Of a stretch of DNA of 64,000 nucleotides, positions 54,801 through 64,000 are shown one piece after another. Numbering within the stretch: the stretch's first letter is position 1; every line of letters begins with the position of its first letter. The notes below the pieces were generated by a model. The model was not told where the DNA came from. It made no database searches and saw nothing but the letters and a program-made list of their open reading frames with translations. The position numbers were made by a program, and so were the translations under genes. Origin of the DNA: Seminavis robusta (lineage: Eukaryota; Bacillariophyta; Bacillariophyceae; Naviculales; Naviculaceae); the NCBI GenBank assembly GCA_903772945.1, contig CAICTM010000202.1:1-64000 (forward strand), given 5' to 3'.

Positions 54801-57160
54801 TTTGGAACGAAGGAGACGATTTACAGATGTCTCAAAGTGACCCATTGCTGCCAGAGCAAAATAAACAGTAAATTGTGAGGAACAACACAATCAACGGTGC
54901 CTCTTCAGTTGTACCGTGGACTTCTTTACTTACGGTTCTGCAGGATATATAGATAACGAGGGAGGGTTCTCGTGCGGTTAGATATGTATGCTTGAGCGTG
55001 GATAAGGCAGTACAAACAAGAAAAACTCACGTGTACACCTGACTCTTCCCAGTCGTATAGGCAGAAACGAATTGGTTTGTCGAGGTCAAGCTGGCAGAGG
55101 AGATTGACACTAATATCTGCAGGGTCCCATCGTGGATTTAAGCTGTCTTCAATATACTCGGAGCGATGAACCATCTGCCATATGACGTTACCATCAGGCC
55201 CTTTCATTGGGGTCTCAATTTGGTACATTGGGTCGCTCATTCCAAACCAGCCTTCCACATTGGCCATGTCAACACCTTCGAGCGTTAAAGACAGGACAGA
55301 GCTCTCATCCACCGAGACGGATTGTTGTTGGCTCTTCTTTCCTCTGGAGGACTTCACCTCAGGAGTCTCAATGTAGGCATCTGCCACCACAATATTGCCA
55401 TATTCTTCTCCTTCCTCGTCCTTGGGTATGAATGCCTTGGAAAGGTCCCAAGAACTACCCTTTTCGTCGGCTATTGCGCCTAACAATTTATTCACGGTCG
55501 TTTCAAAGTGCCCCATGGGGTTGTGACGACCTAAAGATCATAGAAAACAGATTCGTGTCAGACCGAGCAAAGTTGGAACTGAAGACACGTAAAGTAAATA
55601 GGAATAGGACAAAAACCAACCTGATTCTTCCCAGTCAAAGAATTTGATTCGAATAGGCTTGTCCAAGTCGAGCTGACAGAGTAGGTCAATGTTGACGGCC
55701 ACTGGTTCCCATTTGGGGTTTAGATTTTCTTCAATGTGTTCAGATCGAGCAATGTTTTGCCACAGCGTAGTCCCATCAAAACCCTTCATCAAGGCTTCAA
55801 TCTGGAAGAAGGGATCCGAGGTCCCAAACCAACCCTCCACATTGGCCAGGTCCACTCCTTCCAGAGATAGGTGGAGCAGCGAGTTTTCGTTCAGTGATTT
55901 GGAAGACGAGTTTTTGCCAGACTTGCCTCTCCTGTCGTCTTTGGGCGGTGATTCGTCCTTGCTGCTGCTTTTCCTATCTCTTGGCGGTGATTCGTCCTTG
56001 CGGCTGCTTTTCTTGTCATCTTTCGGAGGTGATTCGTCTTTGCGGCTACTACTTTTCCTGTCATCTTTGGGAGGTGATTTGTCCCTGCTTTTCCCATCGT
56101 CTTTTGGTGGTGCTTCGACTTTCTTGGCACCGCTTCGAGGAGGCACCGGAGAGAGAGCCGGGTTTCCACCTGCGTCTAAGACTTGTGCTTCGACTACCAC
56201 GAGCATTCCCTTGTCTTGTCCACCATCTTTGAGTTTGAATATCATGGAAGCATCGACACTGTCGGTCTCACCCACTTTTTTGCGGACTAAATCGGAGACC
56301 GTGGTCTCACAAGTTCCAATAAGAGTTTCTTTGGTTGGTTCCTTGTCGTATACAGAAACCATGATTGGTAAGTCCTTATTTCCACCACAGAGCTCTTCCA
56401 TACTGACTGATGATTGCAACCACTTGGGATTAAGGTCGTTGTCAATTGTTTCCGACTCGAATACCACCTCAAAGGGATCTGCACTCCCCATTTTGAATGC
56501 CAGCAATTTGTACATTGGATTGGCACCACTCCCCCGCAACATCCCCTTTGAGATTGGCTCTATATTGATGCCTCTCAGTTTGAACTCTAGCCGAGGGCCC
56601 TTGTCTAGTTCTTTGTCGTCATCGGGAGGAGTGGGCGGCAATTCTGTCAGATTCTTAAACTTTGTCATCATCTTGATGCTGGCTACACCACGCTTCAACG
56701 TTTCTTTGGGTGGTTCCTCAATCTTGGCATCCATGACGACGACCTTTCCCACAGCCCCTTTCCCCGGTTCCTCCAACGTGAATAGTTTGGAGACATCCAC
56801 ATTGTTGAGGTCATCGACTTTCTTCCTCAGAAGCGCACTGACAGAAGTTTCAAATGCCCCCATGGAGCCAATATCATTTCCTTTGGAATCCTGATCAAAG
56901 ACAACAATTTGGATGGGTCGGTCCGTGTCGCCGCCACAGAGTTCCTCGCAGCCCACCGTAATGGCAGGCCATTCTGGATCGAGGTTTTGATCGATGCGCT
57001 CGGAAGTCTCCACTGCTGCCCAGAGCTCCGACGCTCCAATGGCCATGGCACTGATTTTAAATGCAGGGCTGGAGGTTCCAAACCACCCTTTGTTGACGTT
57101 GGTCAGGCCCACACCCCGAAGGGTCAAATGCAATTTGGCGGACTCATGAACTCGCGGCAT
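48899..57160 (-). CDS. Gene C: giant eight-C2-domain, RS-rich, acidic-tail protein (2,604 aa)
   Basis: Six exons (minus strand): 57160-55621, 55530-55031, 54937-54934, 54847-54348, 54263-53628 and 53533-48899. Introns are 84-94 nt with GT-AG ends, and exon phases add up to 2,605 codons including stop. C2-like domains start near residues 8, 199, 430, 595, 757, 974, 1567 and 1820, mostly opening with LTLEGVDMANVEGWFGxSDP; each ends with a D-W-E-E-S-G...H-N-P-M-G-x-F-E-T loop and strand matching the copine C2 pattern (DYDSDGSHDLIGEF). A KDDKKSSRKDESPP linker lies at 345-425. An RS-rich block of about 400 residues spans about 1115-1540. The C-terminal third is strongly acidic with poly-Asp, then basic Lys-rich and helical. 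Copine-type C2 domains bind membranes, often with calcium; some acidic loop residues are present, but others are Asn, Gly or Ser, so calcium binding may differ between domains. No enzyme domain seen. Confidence 0.88.
52080..53420 (-). repeat. RS-rich coding repeat block of gene C
   Basis: Tandem degenerate units such as SRRSYDSRGSGS and SKRSYGSRGSGS, then long Ser/Arg dipeptide runs. The composition resembles the N-terminal part of gene A. Opposite-strand open frames here (for example 52770-53297) are shadows of this biased sequence. Confidence 0.85.
54934..54937 (-). other. Four-nucleotide microexon (AACC) of gene C
   Basis: On the minus strand the order is CTGCAG, AACC, GTAAGTAA: a canonical acceptor and donor flanking four bases. 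Joining CAC at 55031, AACC, and CAATGGG at 54847 yields His-Asn-Pro-Met-Gly, the motif found at the same point in the other C2 repeats of this gene. Without the microexon neither the frame nor this motif is kept using the strong GTGAGT donor at 55030. Confidence 0.75.
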
Positions 57161-58154
57161 CCTCAGAGACTGATTTCACCTGAGGAACGTCACAGTTCCT
57201 CGGCTGTGCAACAGGAAAGATTTTCTTTATTTTCGCCGCTGTTTAGCGTTTGTGGCGACGGCGCTCAAGCTCCAGGAGCGATGGCAACGGGCCTCGATTG
57301 AAGCTTTGTTCTTTCCCAGGCACGACTGGTAGCAAAAGGAAAAGAGAGGATTGGCATCTGCAACTTCAGCACCTCGCGAAGCGCCGAATTAACAAATCAT
57401 CCAACCAAAAACAAGATGGTACACCAGTCGTGCTGCTGGCTACCAATACGTCTTTGTAGATTGTTTGGGTAACAGCCAAGCCCACGACAATCCTTGCGCT
57501 GTGAAGAAGGCAAGAAAGATGAGGGCTGAAGCCAGAGCCGGGGGATGGCTGCAATAATAATGCGAGTGTCGTGTTTATGCGGGACTTGGAAATTTTCATC
57601 GAATAATTCGAAAAGTGACGGCCAAATCGACCTCTTTGTCACACAAGGCCACCATGGTATTTTGAAATACATCGTACCAGGTCTGGTACCGGTAGCTACG
57701 TACGTGTACCCAGCTCTGGAGCATTGCATTTGTATTGGATTCTTGCCAGTGAATGAAAGTCAAAAGTCAGTTGCGGGCCGAGCAGAGAGGGGAATAGGAG
57801 ACACACTTGGGGGGAGGCTTGGATCAGGTGGTACAATCTCGTGACTGGTCTCCAGGCATGATGCACGGAGGCTTTGAAGTGTCTCAACAAACTGTTCCCC
57901 CTTATTTACAAGGGCGATAGAATGCTGAATCTTCATATTATTGAACATCCTTTGGGAGTACAGTACCGGTATGCCTATGAACATTGAGCTTTGTTGGCAC
58001 TGTTGTTAGCATTGAGTGTCCAGAGTTGCTGGGATCTTTTAAACAACCCTGGTACCGTACCGAACGTACCTTTCCACGCCACTCGCATTGCCTCAGCAGC
58101 CTACTGGCTTTCCCCCCGAGATACCAAAACTGCATTGACGCATTGTCCGGACCA
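57161..58154. promoter_or_regulatory. Divergent promoter region, gene C / GST-fold gene
   Basis: About 1 kb between head-to-head start codons. No gene seen. Palindromic words GGTACCGGTAGC (57685), GTACCGGTATG (57963) and GTACCGTACCGAACGTACC (58050) cluster near the plus-strand gene. Assigned by position. Confidence 0.45.
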
Positions 58155-59156
58155 ATGAACTCCGAACAGGTCGATCATAGTCACCTCGAACCGCATTGCA
58201 ATCTCCCCAAGAGAAGAAGTCGCTTGTGGACTGAAGATAGGACAATGGTGGACCAAACAACAACAACTAGCACTGCCACTGCTCGAACTACATCTCCTCC
58301 CACAGCTGCCAAAGCTGTCGTGTTGTATGGCTACGCGACAAGCCCGTTTGTGAACAAGGTGGCCCATTTTCTGCAGTACAAAAAGATTTCCTTTCAGCAT
58401 GTTGCCGTTAATCCAATCTTTCCCTTTCTACAGCTCCACCGTTTCCCAGGCCAGCGAAAAGTGCCCGTCTTGACGATCGATGATGACTGGAAAGCCGACT
58501 CAACTAGTATTGGTATTTGGTTGGACGAACAATTTCCTGCCCATCCAAAGTTGCTGGGCGACACTCCCCAAGAAACGCAAGCAATTCTGGCGTTGGATGA
58601 ATGGGTGACTAATGAATTGATCGCAGAACTCTTTCGAACCGTGGTGGACTGGAATGGACGTCCATGGGAAGCCATTGAAAAAGGATGGAGACTTGCATCT
58701 ATACTACAGGATTTCACACCCATTCCATTCTTCATTCGGTGGTTTTGGCCCATTATCTTGCGGTTTGTACCATTTATTCGTCGGTTTGCTTATCCTACTA
58801 CACCTTTGTTGTTGACATTAGTACCATCAGTGTTGGACACAAACGAGTCACTTGAGGACATGAGGGCACGACAACGTCAAGAGTTTGTGCATCATTTGGG
58901 GGGAGGACCGTACTTGGGAGGACGCAAGACAGTCTCCTTGGCGGATCTGTCCGCCTTTTCGGTTCTGACCACTTTTCGATTTTGGGGCCTGCACTTTGGT
59001 CCAGCGCCATTCTTGCAACACAAAGATACTGTAGCATGGCTCCATCGAGTTCAGGCCCAACTACCCAATAATCCAACTGTGATGCCCGATCGATTCATGG
59101 AATGGTCGTTACCTTGCGTGTCAAAGCTAACTCAAGACGCGGGAGATTCTAGCTAG
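58155..59156 (+). CDS. GST-fold protein, mPGES-2/metaxin-like
   Basis: ATG at 58155 (333 residues) or 58245 (303 residues); the second has the better context (ACAATGG) and begins just before a Thr-rich stretch. The core VVLYGYATSPFVNKVAHFLQ followed by VAVNP, RKVPVL and DSTSIGIWLDE is a thioredoxin-like GST N-terminal domain, with the cis-Pro in KVPVL and a Ser before I-x-x-W-L-D. The order and the V-x-V-N-P / R-K-V-P-V-L pair resemble microsomal prostaglandin E synthase 2. However, the C-P-x-C site of that enzyme is S-P-F-V here, so thiol chemistry at that point is unlikely. A hydrophobic stretch (FFIRWFWPIILRFVPFIRRF) suggests membrane attachment. The C-terminal GST helical domain contains GGGPYLGG and SLADLSAFSVL, typical of the family. 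Substrate unknown. Confidence 0.75.
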   Translation: MNSEQVDHSHLEPHCNLPKRRSRLWTEDRTMVDQTTTTSTATARTTSPPTAAKAVVLYGYATSPFVNKVAHFLQYKKISFQHVAVNPIFPFLQLHRFPGQRKVPVLTIDDDWKADSTSIGIWLDEQFPAHPKLLGDTPQETQAILALDEWVTNELIAELFRTVVDWNGRPWEAIEKGWRLASILQDFTPIPFFIRWFWPIILRFVPFIRRFAYPTTPLLLTLVPSVLDTNESLEDMRARQRQEFVHHLGGGPYLGGRKTVSLADLSAFSVLTTFRFWGLHFGPAPFLQHKDTVAWLHRVQAQLPNNPTVMPDRFMEWSLPCVSKLTQDAGDSS

Positions 59157-59366
59157 AGACCTTCAGGCTGTCTCTCGGTGCCATAATCCGCTATTTTGGC
59201 AGTTCAGAGTAATACCGTAGACTTCGAAAGTCTGACAGATCCAAATTCTATTAGACCAGGAGATGTGTGTCCACAGTCCCTTGCAAAACCGACGCGTTTT
59301 CAGTTGACTCTTTCGATGAAGATCGTATCATTGGTTTGTCAATGTTGTTTTTTTGAGTCAACTGCT
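59157..59366. other. Convergent 3' spacer
   Basis: 210 bp between the stop codons of two convergent genes; nothing recognised. Confidence 0.5.
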
Positions 59367-60068
59367 TCAATCTTTTTGACTGCAAAGGACCAGTGTTTGA
59401 AAGAGTGTCCCTGCCTTGCCCAACTCATCTCCAGCCCTGGAAAGAATATTTCCTGCTGCACTCTCGCCCTTGTTGGAATCTTCTGCCAACAACAAGTCCC
59501 CATAGTCTCTGAAAGAATCGCAGCATTTTTGAAACGCTTCGTGCACAGCTTCTTGTGATGCCTGAACGGCAGCTGGTGAATCCTCTTTCTGTAGACAAGA
59601 TGCCAAATCCAACACAGCCTCACAAGCCATGTCCATTTCCTCGCCAATGCCAATCGGATCCAGAGTACAAGCTGCGGCGGCCAGATCTGCGGAACACACT
59701 TGGAGTGCCTCCACAAGTGTCACAATGCTACTATCAAAATCGTGTATTGTTTCCGATTCTTCTTCTGGTGGTGCCAAACTCTTTCCGGCCTGGATCAATT
59801 CCATTCCACAGCCACCAAACACTGCCGGTGATTCCCCCGTCAATCCTTCCTTGGAGGAGAACCAGTTGGGAAGTTTGGAAGCCATGTCCGACGTAAGCTC
59901 GCCGGAAAGAATGAGATGCTCACTGATGGGTGCCAGTTGATCGGAATACTTGTTCGAGACGGAAAATGCCAGCGCCAAGGATTTCAACAAGAGATTGAGG
60001 AACAACACAACGACCTGGAGTTGTCCAAGTAATAAGGAGTTAGAGTAGTATCGCGATGTTATCCTCAT
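59367..60068 (-). CDS. Unknown protein with N-terminal membrane segment (233 aa)
   Basis: ATG at 60068, single exon. Residues 11-36 (LLLGQLQVVVLFLNLLLKSL...) form one hydrophobic segment that could be a signal anchor. The rest is acidic and helical, with many small residues. FGGCGMELIQAGKSLAP is weakly echoed near the end by SRAGDELGKAGTLFQ, suggesting an internal helical repeat. Paired Cys (CSADLAAAACTLD, CCDSFRDYG) stand out. I do not recognise the family. The frame has codon use like its neighbours and a clean end, so I take it as a real gene; convergent with the GST-fold gene. Confidence 0.55.
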   Translation of the reverse strand: MRITSRYYSNSLLLGQLQVVVLFLNLLLKSLALAFSVSNKYSDQLAPISEHLILSGELTSDMASKLPNWFSSKEGLTGESPAVFGGCGMELIQAGKSLAPPEEESETIHDFDSSIVTLVEALQVCSADLAAAACTLDPIGIGEEMDMACEAVLDLASCLQKEDSPAAVQASQEAVHEAFQKCCDSFRDYGDLLLAEDSNKGESAAGNILSRAGDELGKAGTLFQTLVLCSQKD

Positions 60069-60643
60069 GATACTCCTGATTGTTTACTGGTACCGTATTC
60101 TCTTGTACTGGTAGCATGGATAGAAAGGCTCCAAACACTCAATTCATTCTAGCTAGCTGTCTCTTCACAACAGGAAAGGACAAGATCGAGCCAAGTTCCG
60201 TTGTAGCAGTCTTGTTGCCTCATTCATCATGACTGAAAGTACGGTATCTTTGACTCGACTCGACTTGGCTGGCCTTGACTCGACTCGACTCGACTCACTC
60301 AAACGATTGTACGCTTCTCTTTTTTGCATGCCGCCGACGACGACAGTCGACAGTCGACGGTCGACGGTCGACGGTCGACACCATGCGTGGGTATCATCGG
60401 TGCTGCAACGGGGAAACCATCTTTCAAGAGGGAAAAGAGTGATCTGAGACCCGAGAGACAGGACCGTAGCAAGCAGTAGCGAGCTATTAGCAGGCAAGAC
60501 ATCTATCTACTGATACCGTACCCGAGGCAATACAGTAAACCGACCACTTGTTTATGCCTTGTTCCTTTCTTTGGCGAAACCTTGGAATTGTCTTTGCTTC
60601 CATCAACACTTCTATTACGAGAACAACGGTCCATTCCCTCACC
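60069..60643. other. Upstream region of the unknown and secernin genes
   Basis: Head-to-head region. It contains GGTACCGTATTC (60088), a GACTC pentamer cluster (60250-60298) and a GTCGAC palindrome cluster (60345-60380). An in-frame ATG at 60554 could extend the secernin N-terminus. Confidence 0.4.
60250..60380. repeat. GACTC pentamers and GTCGAC(G/A) palindromes
   Basis: (GACTC)n-like runs at 60250-60298 and five GTCGAC sites in about 35 bp at 60345-60380. Low complexity, upstream of the secernin gene. Confidence 0.75.
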
Positions 60644-61773
60644 ATGGCACAGCATCAACCAAAGCAAAGAAGAGGAAAGCCTGTTGGCTGTGACACATTT
60701 GTGGCATTTCCACCGGCAACTCCTGAAGGCATCATCGTATTTGGAAAGAACAGCGATCGACCGTCAGGAGAAGGGCAATCGATTCGTCGATATGAAAGCA
60801 AGACATACCAAGATGACACTAGTAGTCAGTGCCAATGCACGTATATATCCATCCCGCAAGTTGCCAAGACACATGCGGTACTGCTGTCTCAAATTGACTG
60901 GATGGTAAGTGAAATCCAATGGAAAATAATAATATCTGGGCTTGCTTCATTTATTTATTTCCAAGCGCTAATAACCAACTCTTCCCTTTTTGCTGTTCGT
61001 CCGTTCATTGTTAGTGGGGCGCCGAAATGGGTGCCAACGAACATGGCGTTGTCATTGGAAACGAAGCTGTCTGGACCCAAGATCTCGCCAGTGGACAACC
61101 CGAGCATTTGCTAGGAATGGATCTCGTTCGGTTGGGCCTAGAACGAGGTAGTAGCGCCAAAGAGGCCATGCAAGTCATTACTACGTTACTAGAAACACAT
61201 GGGCAAGGAGGAGCCTGTGCCGAGGATGATCCGAGTTTCACCTACCACAACTCCTACTTGATTGTGGATCCCACCGAAGCGTGGGTATTGGAGACGTCGG
61301 GAAAACATTGGGTGGCAGAAAAGGTCACTACGGGAGTTCGGAATATTTCCAACTGCTTGAGTATTCGCTCCAAATTTGACTTGACTTCCAAGGGTATTGA
61401 AGACTACGCCCGCCAAAAAGGATACTGGAAGGAAACCGGTTCATTTGATTTTACACAGGCTTTTTGCGCTGGAAGCGTCCAAGAAGAAACCTCGGATCCA
61501 AGATTTTGTGGTGGCAAGAGGTTATTGGAACGGCATGCTGGAAAGGGCACTATGAACAAGAACGCCATGATTGCAATTCTGAGAGACCACCCCAGTGGCG
61601 TCTGCATGCACGGTGGTGGTTTTGAAACAACGTCGTCCTGGGTCTCTGAAATAAACATGGGAAAGGATGGTGGTGTGGACGGAGTGGCGGCCAGACATTG
61701 GGTAACAGGAAAGCCCCATCCGTGCAAGAGTGACTTTTTCGAGGAATGCGTGGTACCTCCAAATAATCCATAG
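60644..61773 (+). CDS. SCRN: Secernin family (peptidase C69-like) protein
   Basis: Two exons, 60644-60904 and 61015-61773, joined in phase 0 (GTAAGT donor, TTAG acceptor), give 339 residues. The Ntn-type start GCDTFVAFPPAT followed by IIVFGKNSDRPSGEGQ matches secernins, in which the Cys is the nucleophile exposed by removal of a short leader. The splice site falls inside [20 protein letters not shown], another family hallmark. YHNSYLIVDPTEAWVLET and NISNCLSIRS are also typical. ATG at 60644 lies in a strong ACCATGG context; an upstream in-frame ATG at 60554 would add MPCSFLWRNLGIVFASINTS and more, a possible organelle presequence. The protein is shorter than animal secernins (about 415 residues) but ends cleanly. 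The substrate is unknown; animal secernin 1 is linked to exocytosis. Confidence 0.88.
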
Positions 61774-61850
61774 TATCGAGGATATGATATGTCGAAAGAC
61801 GACGCTGTCCCTTTCAAGTACGCATCGTATGGAACGATCCATAATAGAAT

Positions 61851-61905
61851 GAATCGAATCGAATCGAATCGAATCGAATCGAATCGAATCGAATCGAATC
61901 GAATC
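61851..61905 (+). repeat. (GAATC)11 microsatellite
   Basis: Eleven perfect GAATC units about 80 bp after the secernin stop codon. Likely length-variable. Confidence 0.97.
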
Positions 61906-62301
61906 GGAAAGGGCTATATGCGCTTCGTTCGCATCGAGGATCTTTGAACAAATCAACGTTCTCGGGAAAACCTGGAATCTTGGCGGGGTACAGGTGTAGA
62001 TGTACAGTACGGAACGAAAATTTCATCGGTGAATGCTCACGTGCGTGGCCACAAGATACTCTCGTCTCGCACACTTCGAATCGATTGCTGGACAGCCTAT
62101 CACACGCCACCTCGAGATCTAAATTGTGTTGGTTTGTTGATACCAAATACAAGGACTGTGGTGAGTGAATCTTTCATCTACCATAGCATCACCTACTTTG
62201 GGGGCATCCCAACACAACGTCCGTTGGTTCCAGGGTACTTACCGATAGCAGTTTCGTTGCCGAGCAGTGCCTACAGTACGCTACGCCCTGGGGTAGCAAC
62301 A
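61906..62301. other. Spacer or 5' part of the last gene
   Basis: The frame of the next gene is open back to about 62029 without an ATG, so this stretch may hold an upstream exon part. Otherwise nothing recognised. Confidence 0.4.
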
Positions 62302-64000
62302 ATGATGGAAGATTTGATATTCTATTTCGTCGATTCCCCTGCTCCCAGGTGCCAGGAGAGGCATGAATGTAAGAAATTCTTTGAAGACGCGTCCAAAGCA
62401 TTGACCCAGCATGCAGAGATTACAGTCGACCAAGCTCGTGAGGACCTGACGGTTCTTGCCCAGCGAATCGTAGGTCTAAAAGATCGCTGCTACCGCATTG
62501 AGTGGTATGCCAAGTTTGGCTGTGCCATTTTGTTCAATCGAGTCGATGTGTCGACCTTAGTGATTAATGTCATTGGGTTGGATGGTTGGACGAACAAGGT
62601 TCATGCTTGGATGGACGGAAGACAAGTTACAGCAGTCCCGGACGTGGCCAATCCTTCCATCAAACCACTGGGTGAGATTTCTCCGGACAGAGTGGAGGAA
62701 CTGTTCGAGACATTCGCAGAAGTTATGACACAAAGAGCCAAAGAGAACAAAAAACTTCACCACACCTCGGACTTCCTCTGGGCGAGATTTGTCGAGTCCC
62801 TTGCGAAGATGAAGTTGGTTCCTGACCGTTACGAACATGCCGAGGAAATGGACTTGCAAGGAGGAAGCTCAGATCTGGGCCGTCATACAGGGTGTCTTGA
62901 GCGGAACATTTCGTTCCCTTTGGTTGCATCAGTGTATTGCGCCCTGTTGGAGTCTGATGGTGATAAGAAGCATCGTGCTTTCCACAAGATGCTTTGTGTG
63001 TACTATTTGGAAAACCTAAGGTAGGTTGGTGGGTTATCGATCACTACGAGCTGTTTCACCTGTGCCCATCTTAAAAAGTCCTCATCGAACTGTACAGAAT
63101 CGTTTGCTCCAAGATCACCGACTTTGATAGACGAAAGATCGACCGAGGAGTTGTCATCATTCGGGAAATCAAAAAGGTTCTTGCGTCTCTTGATGACAAA
63201 CCATTTTGTGAGCATGTTGTGGAGCAAACGGAGCTATATTTTCAAAGGCTGTCGACTTTGCGACCGGAGAGGGATTCTTCAGTTTGTGATCTCCCTCGAA
63301 TCTTTGAAATCCCAAATGACTGCGGAGCATTGGATCCCTCGTTGTTCCCCGAAGTGTCTGCAAGAAATACAGAAACTGGAGACCACGCATCCCGTATGGC
63401 AGCCGCACGGAATGTCGCTAAGCGGAACCTTGGGTTCTCGAACTTGCTTGCGTATGATCCCCAAGAAAATGCGAAAGCACAGGATGTGTGGGTAGCGCTT
63501 GGTCGGATCCAAAAATGTTTCTGGAACTGGGCTGGAATTCTCGTCACTGTCGACGTCGATACAAAAGCGATCGTTAGGCTCCTAATGGATCTCCAGCAAC
63601 AGCATGAGCATGCAACGGCTTCTGTACTTGAGATATGCAAGTCTTGTGGTGCGCATATCTTGTCCGTTGAGCTGAAGAGCTGTCGAATGCTAGTTACGTC
63701 GATCGCGTATTGCTGGGCTCATCGGCTCGCGGTTGAGAGATTCCCGCTGTTCAAAAGCTGCAAGCCAGTTCTCGACCCGAAGGATCTGGCTCGTTTAGTT
63801 TTGCCAGATTATGAAGCAGATCAAGCTATGCAACACGTACGTCGCTTCCTTCTGCAGAATGGTGAGGGCAGGGTGAAATCACCTTTTCGGAATGCAACGC
63901 ACACACTAGATCTTGCGCTGGAAGTCGGACGCGTGTCAGACTACTTGAAACGGAGACAGAAAGAGGAACAAGCCAAAGCCTCGGAAAGAATCGACGACCG
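62302..64000 (+). CDS. Unknown gene, cut by the right edge
   Basis: ATG at 62302 (MMEDLIFYF). Exon 1 runs to 63020 (donor AG|GTAGGT). I place the acceptor at CTGTACAG ending at 63097, the join that keeps frame, giving ENLR-IVCSKITDF. From 63098 the frame is open to the window end at 64000, about 300 codons. The 540 or more visible residues are helical and charged (QHAEITVDQAREDLTVLAQR, RRKIDRGVVIIREIKKVL) and end in a charged helix (KRRQKEEQAKASERIDD). No domain recognised. Intron length is 77 nt, in line with others in the window. Plus-strand and minus-strand frames at 63124-63640 are shadows of this exon. Confidence 0.6.
63021..63097 (+). other. Proposed 77-nt intron of the last gene
   Basis: GTAGGT donor directly after CTAAG, and acceptor CTGTACAG preceded by a pyrimidine-biased stretch. 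An in-frame TAA at 63072-63074 lies inside, so splicing or a frame end is required here. The acceptor was chosen because it alone leads into the long open frame. Confidence 0.6.

Noticed and set aside
63124-63640. Separate small genes at 63.1-63.6 kb on either strand
   Set aside because: They overlap the long open frame of the last gene in other frames and have no motifs.

Overview
The window looks like nuclear DNA of a diatom, probably a pennate one. The reasons are small GT-AG introns (77-137 nt, most 84-94 nt), Copia and Mutator-like elements of the kinds common in diatom genomes, a pre-protein with a signal peptide and an ASAF-like plastid cleavage site (AlgH-type gene at 44207), and intergenic DNA rich in TACCGGTA/GGTACC and CTAGCTAG words. 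The species is inferred, not shown.

Layout. 1-4.3 kb: part of a GC-rich retroelement (Gag-like and reverse transcriptase parts, minus strand) running off the left edge. 5.7-9.1 kb: gene A, a Ser/Arg-rich protein with a long coiled coil. 9.1-11.2 kb: repetitive spacer with two abutting inverted-repeat elements. 11.2-27.2 kb: gene B, an intronless 5,322-residue protein with four copine-type C2 domains, coiled coils and seven cyclic-nucleotide-binding (CNB) domains. 27.6-28.2 kb: a small SRPBCC protein. 28.9-42.2 kb: transposon block made of a Copia element with two near-identical LTRs, a Mutator-like transposase gene, and a second DDE-type transposase gene split by a 392-bp MITE. 42.9-48.7 kb: ordinary host genes (MYND zinc finger, two-domain AlgH/UPF0301 protein, ABHD17-like hydrolase). 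48.9-57.2 kb: gene C, minus strand, six exons including a 4-nt microexon, encoding about 2,604 residues with eight copine-type C2 domains, an RS-rich block and a very acidic C-terminal part. 58.2-61.8 kb: GST-fold protein, an unknown membrane-anchored protein and a secernin. 62.3 kb to the right edge: an unknown gene cut by the window end.

The most striking content is the A-B-C set. A and B share a coiled-coil module ending in a YEGFWKDA motif; B and C share the C2 family; all three carry Ser/Arg-rich low-complexity blocks. They look like a locally shuffled family of giant scaffold proteins. In B, most CNB domains follow an R-R-x-S/T motif in a layout resembling the inhibitor site of PKA regulatory subunits, all seven keep the Glu and Arg that hold the cyclic phosphate, and every one is followed by the same SSQIxSFFGFG motif. 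A protein with seven CNBs, membrane-type C2 domains and arrays of PKA-type sites suggests a calcium and cyclic-nucleotide scaffold. I know of no described equivalent, but I could not search for one.

Gene A contains four single-base homopolymer contractions within about 100 bp of one repeat copy, which reads more like a local sequence or assembly error than a dead gene. No tRNA, rRNA or CRISPR was recognised.
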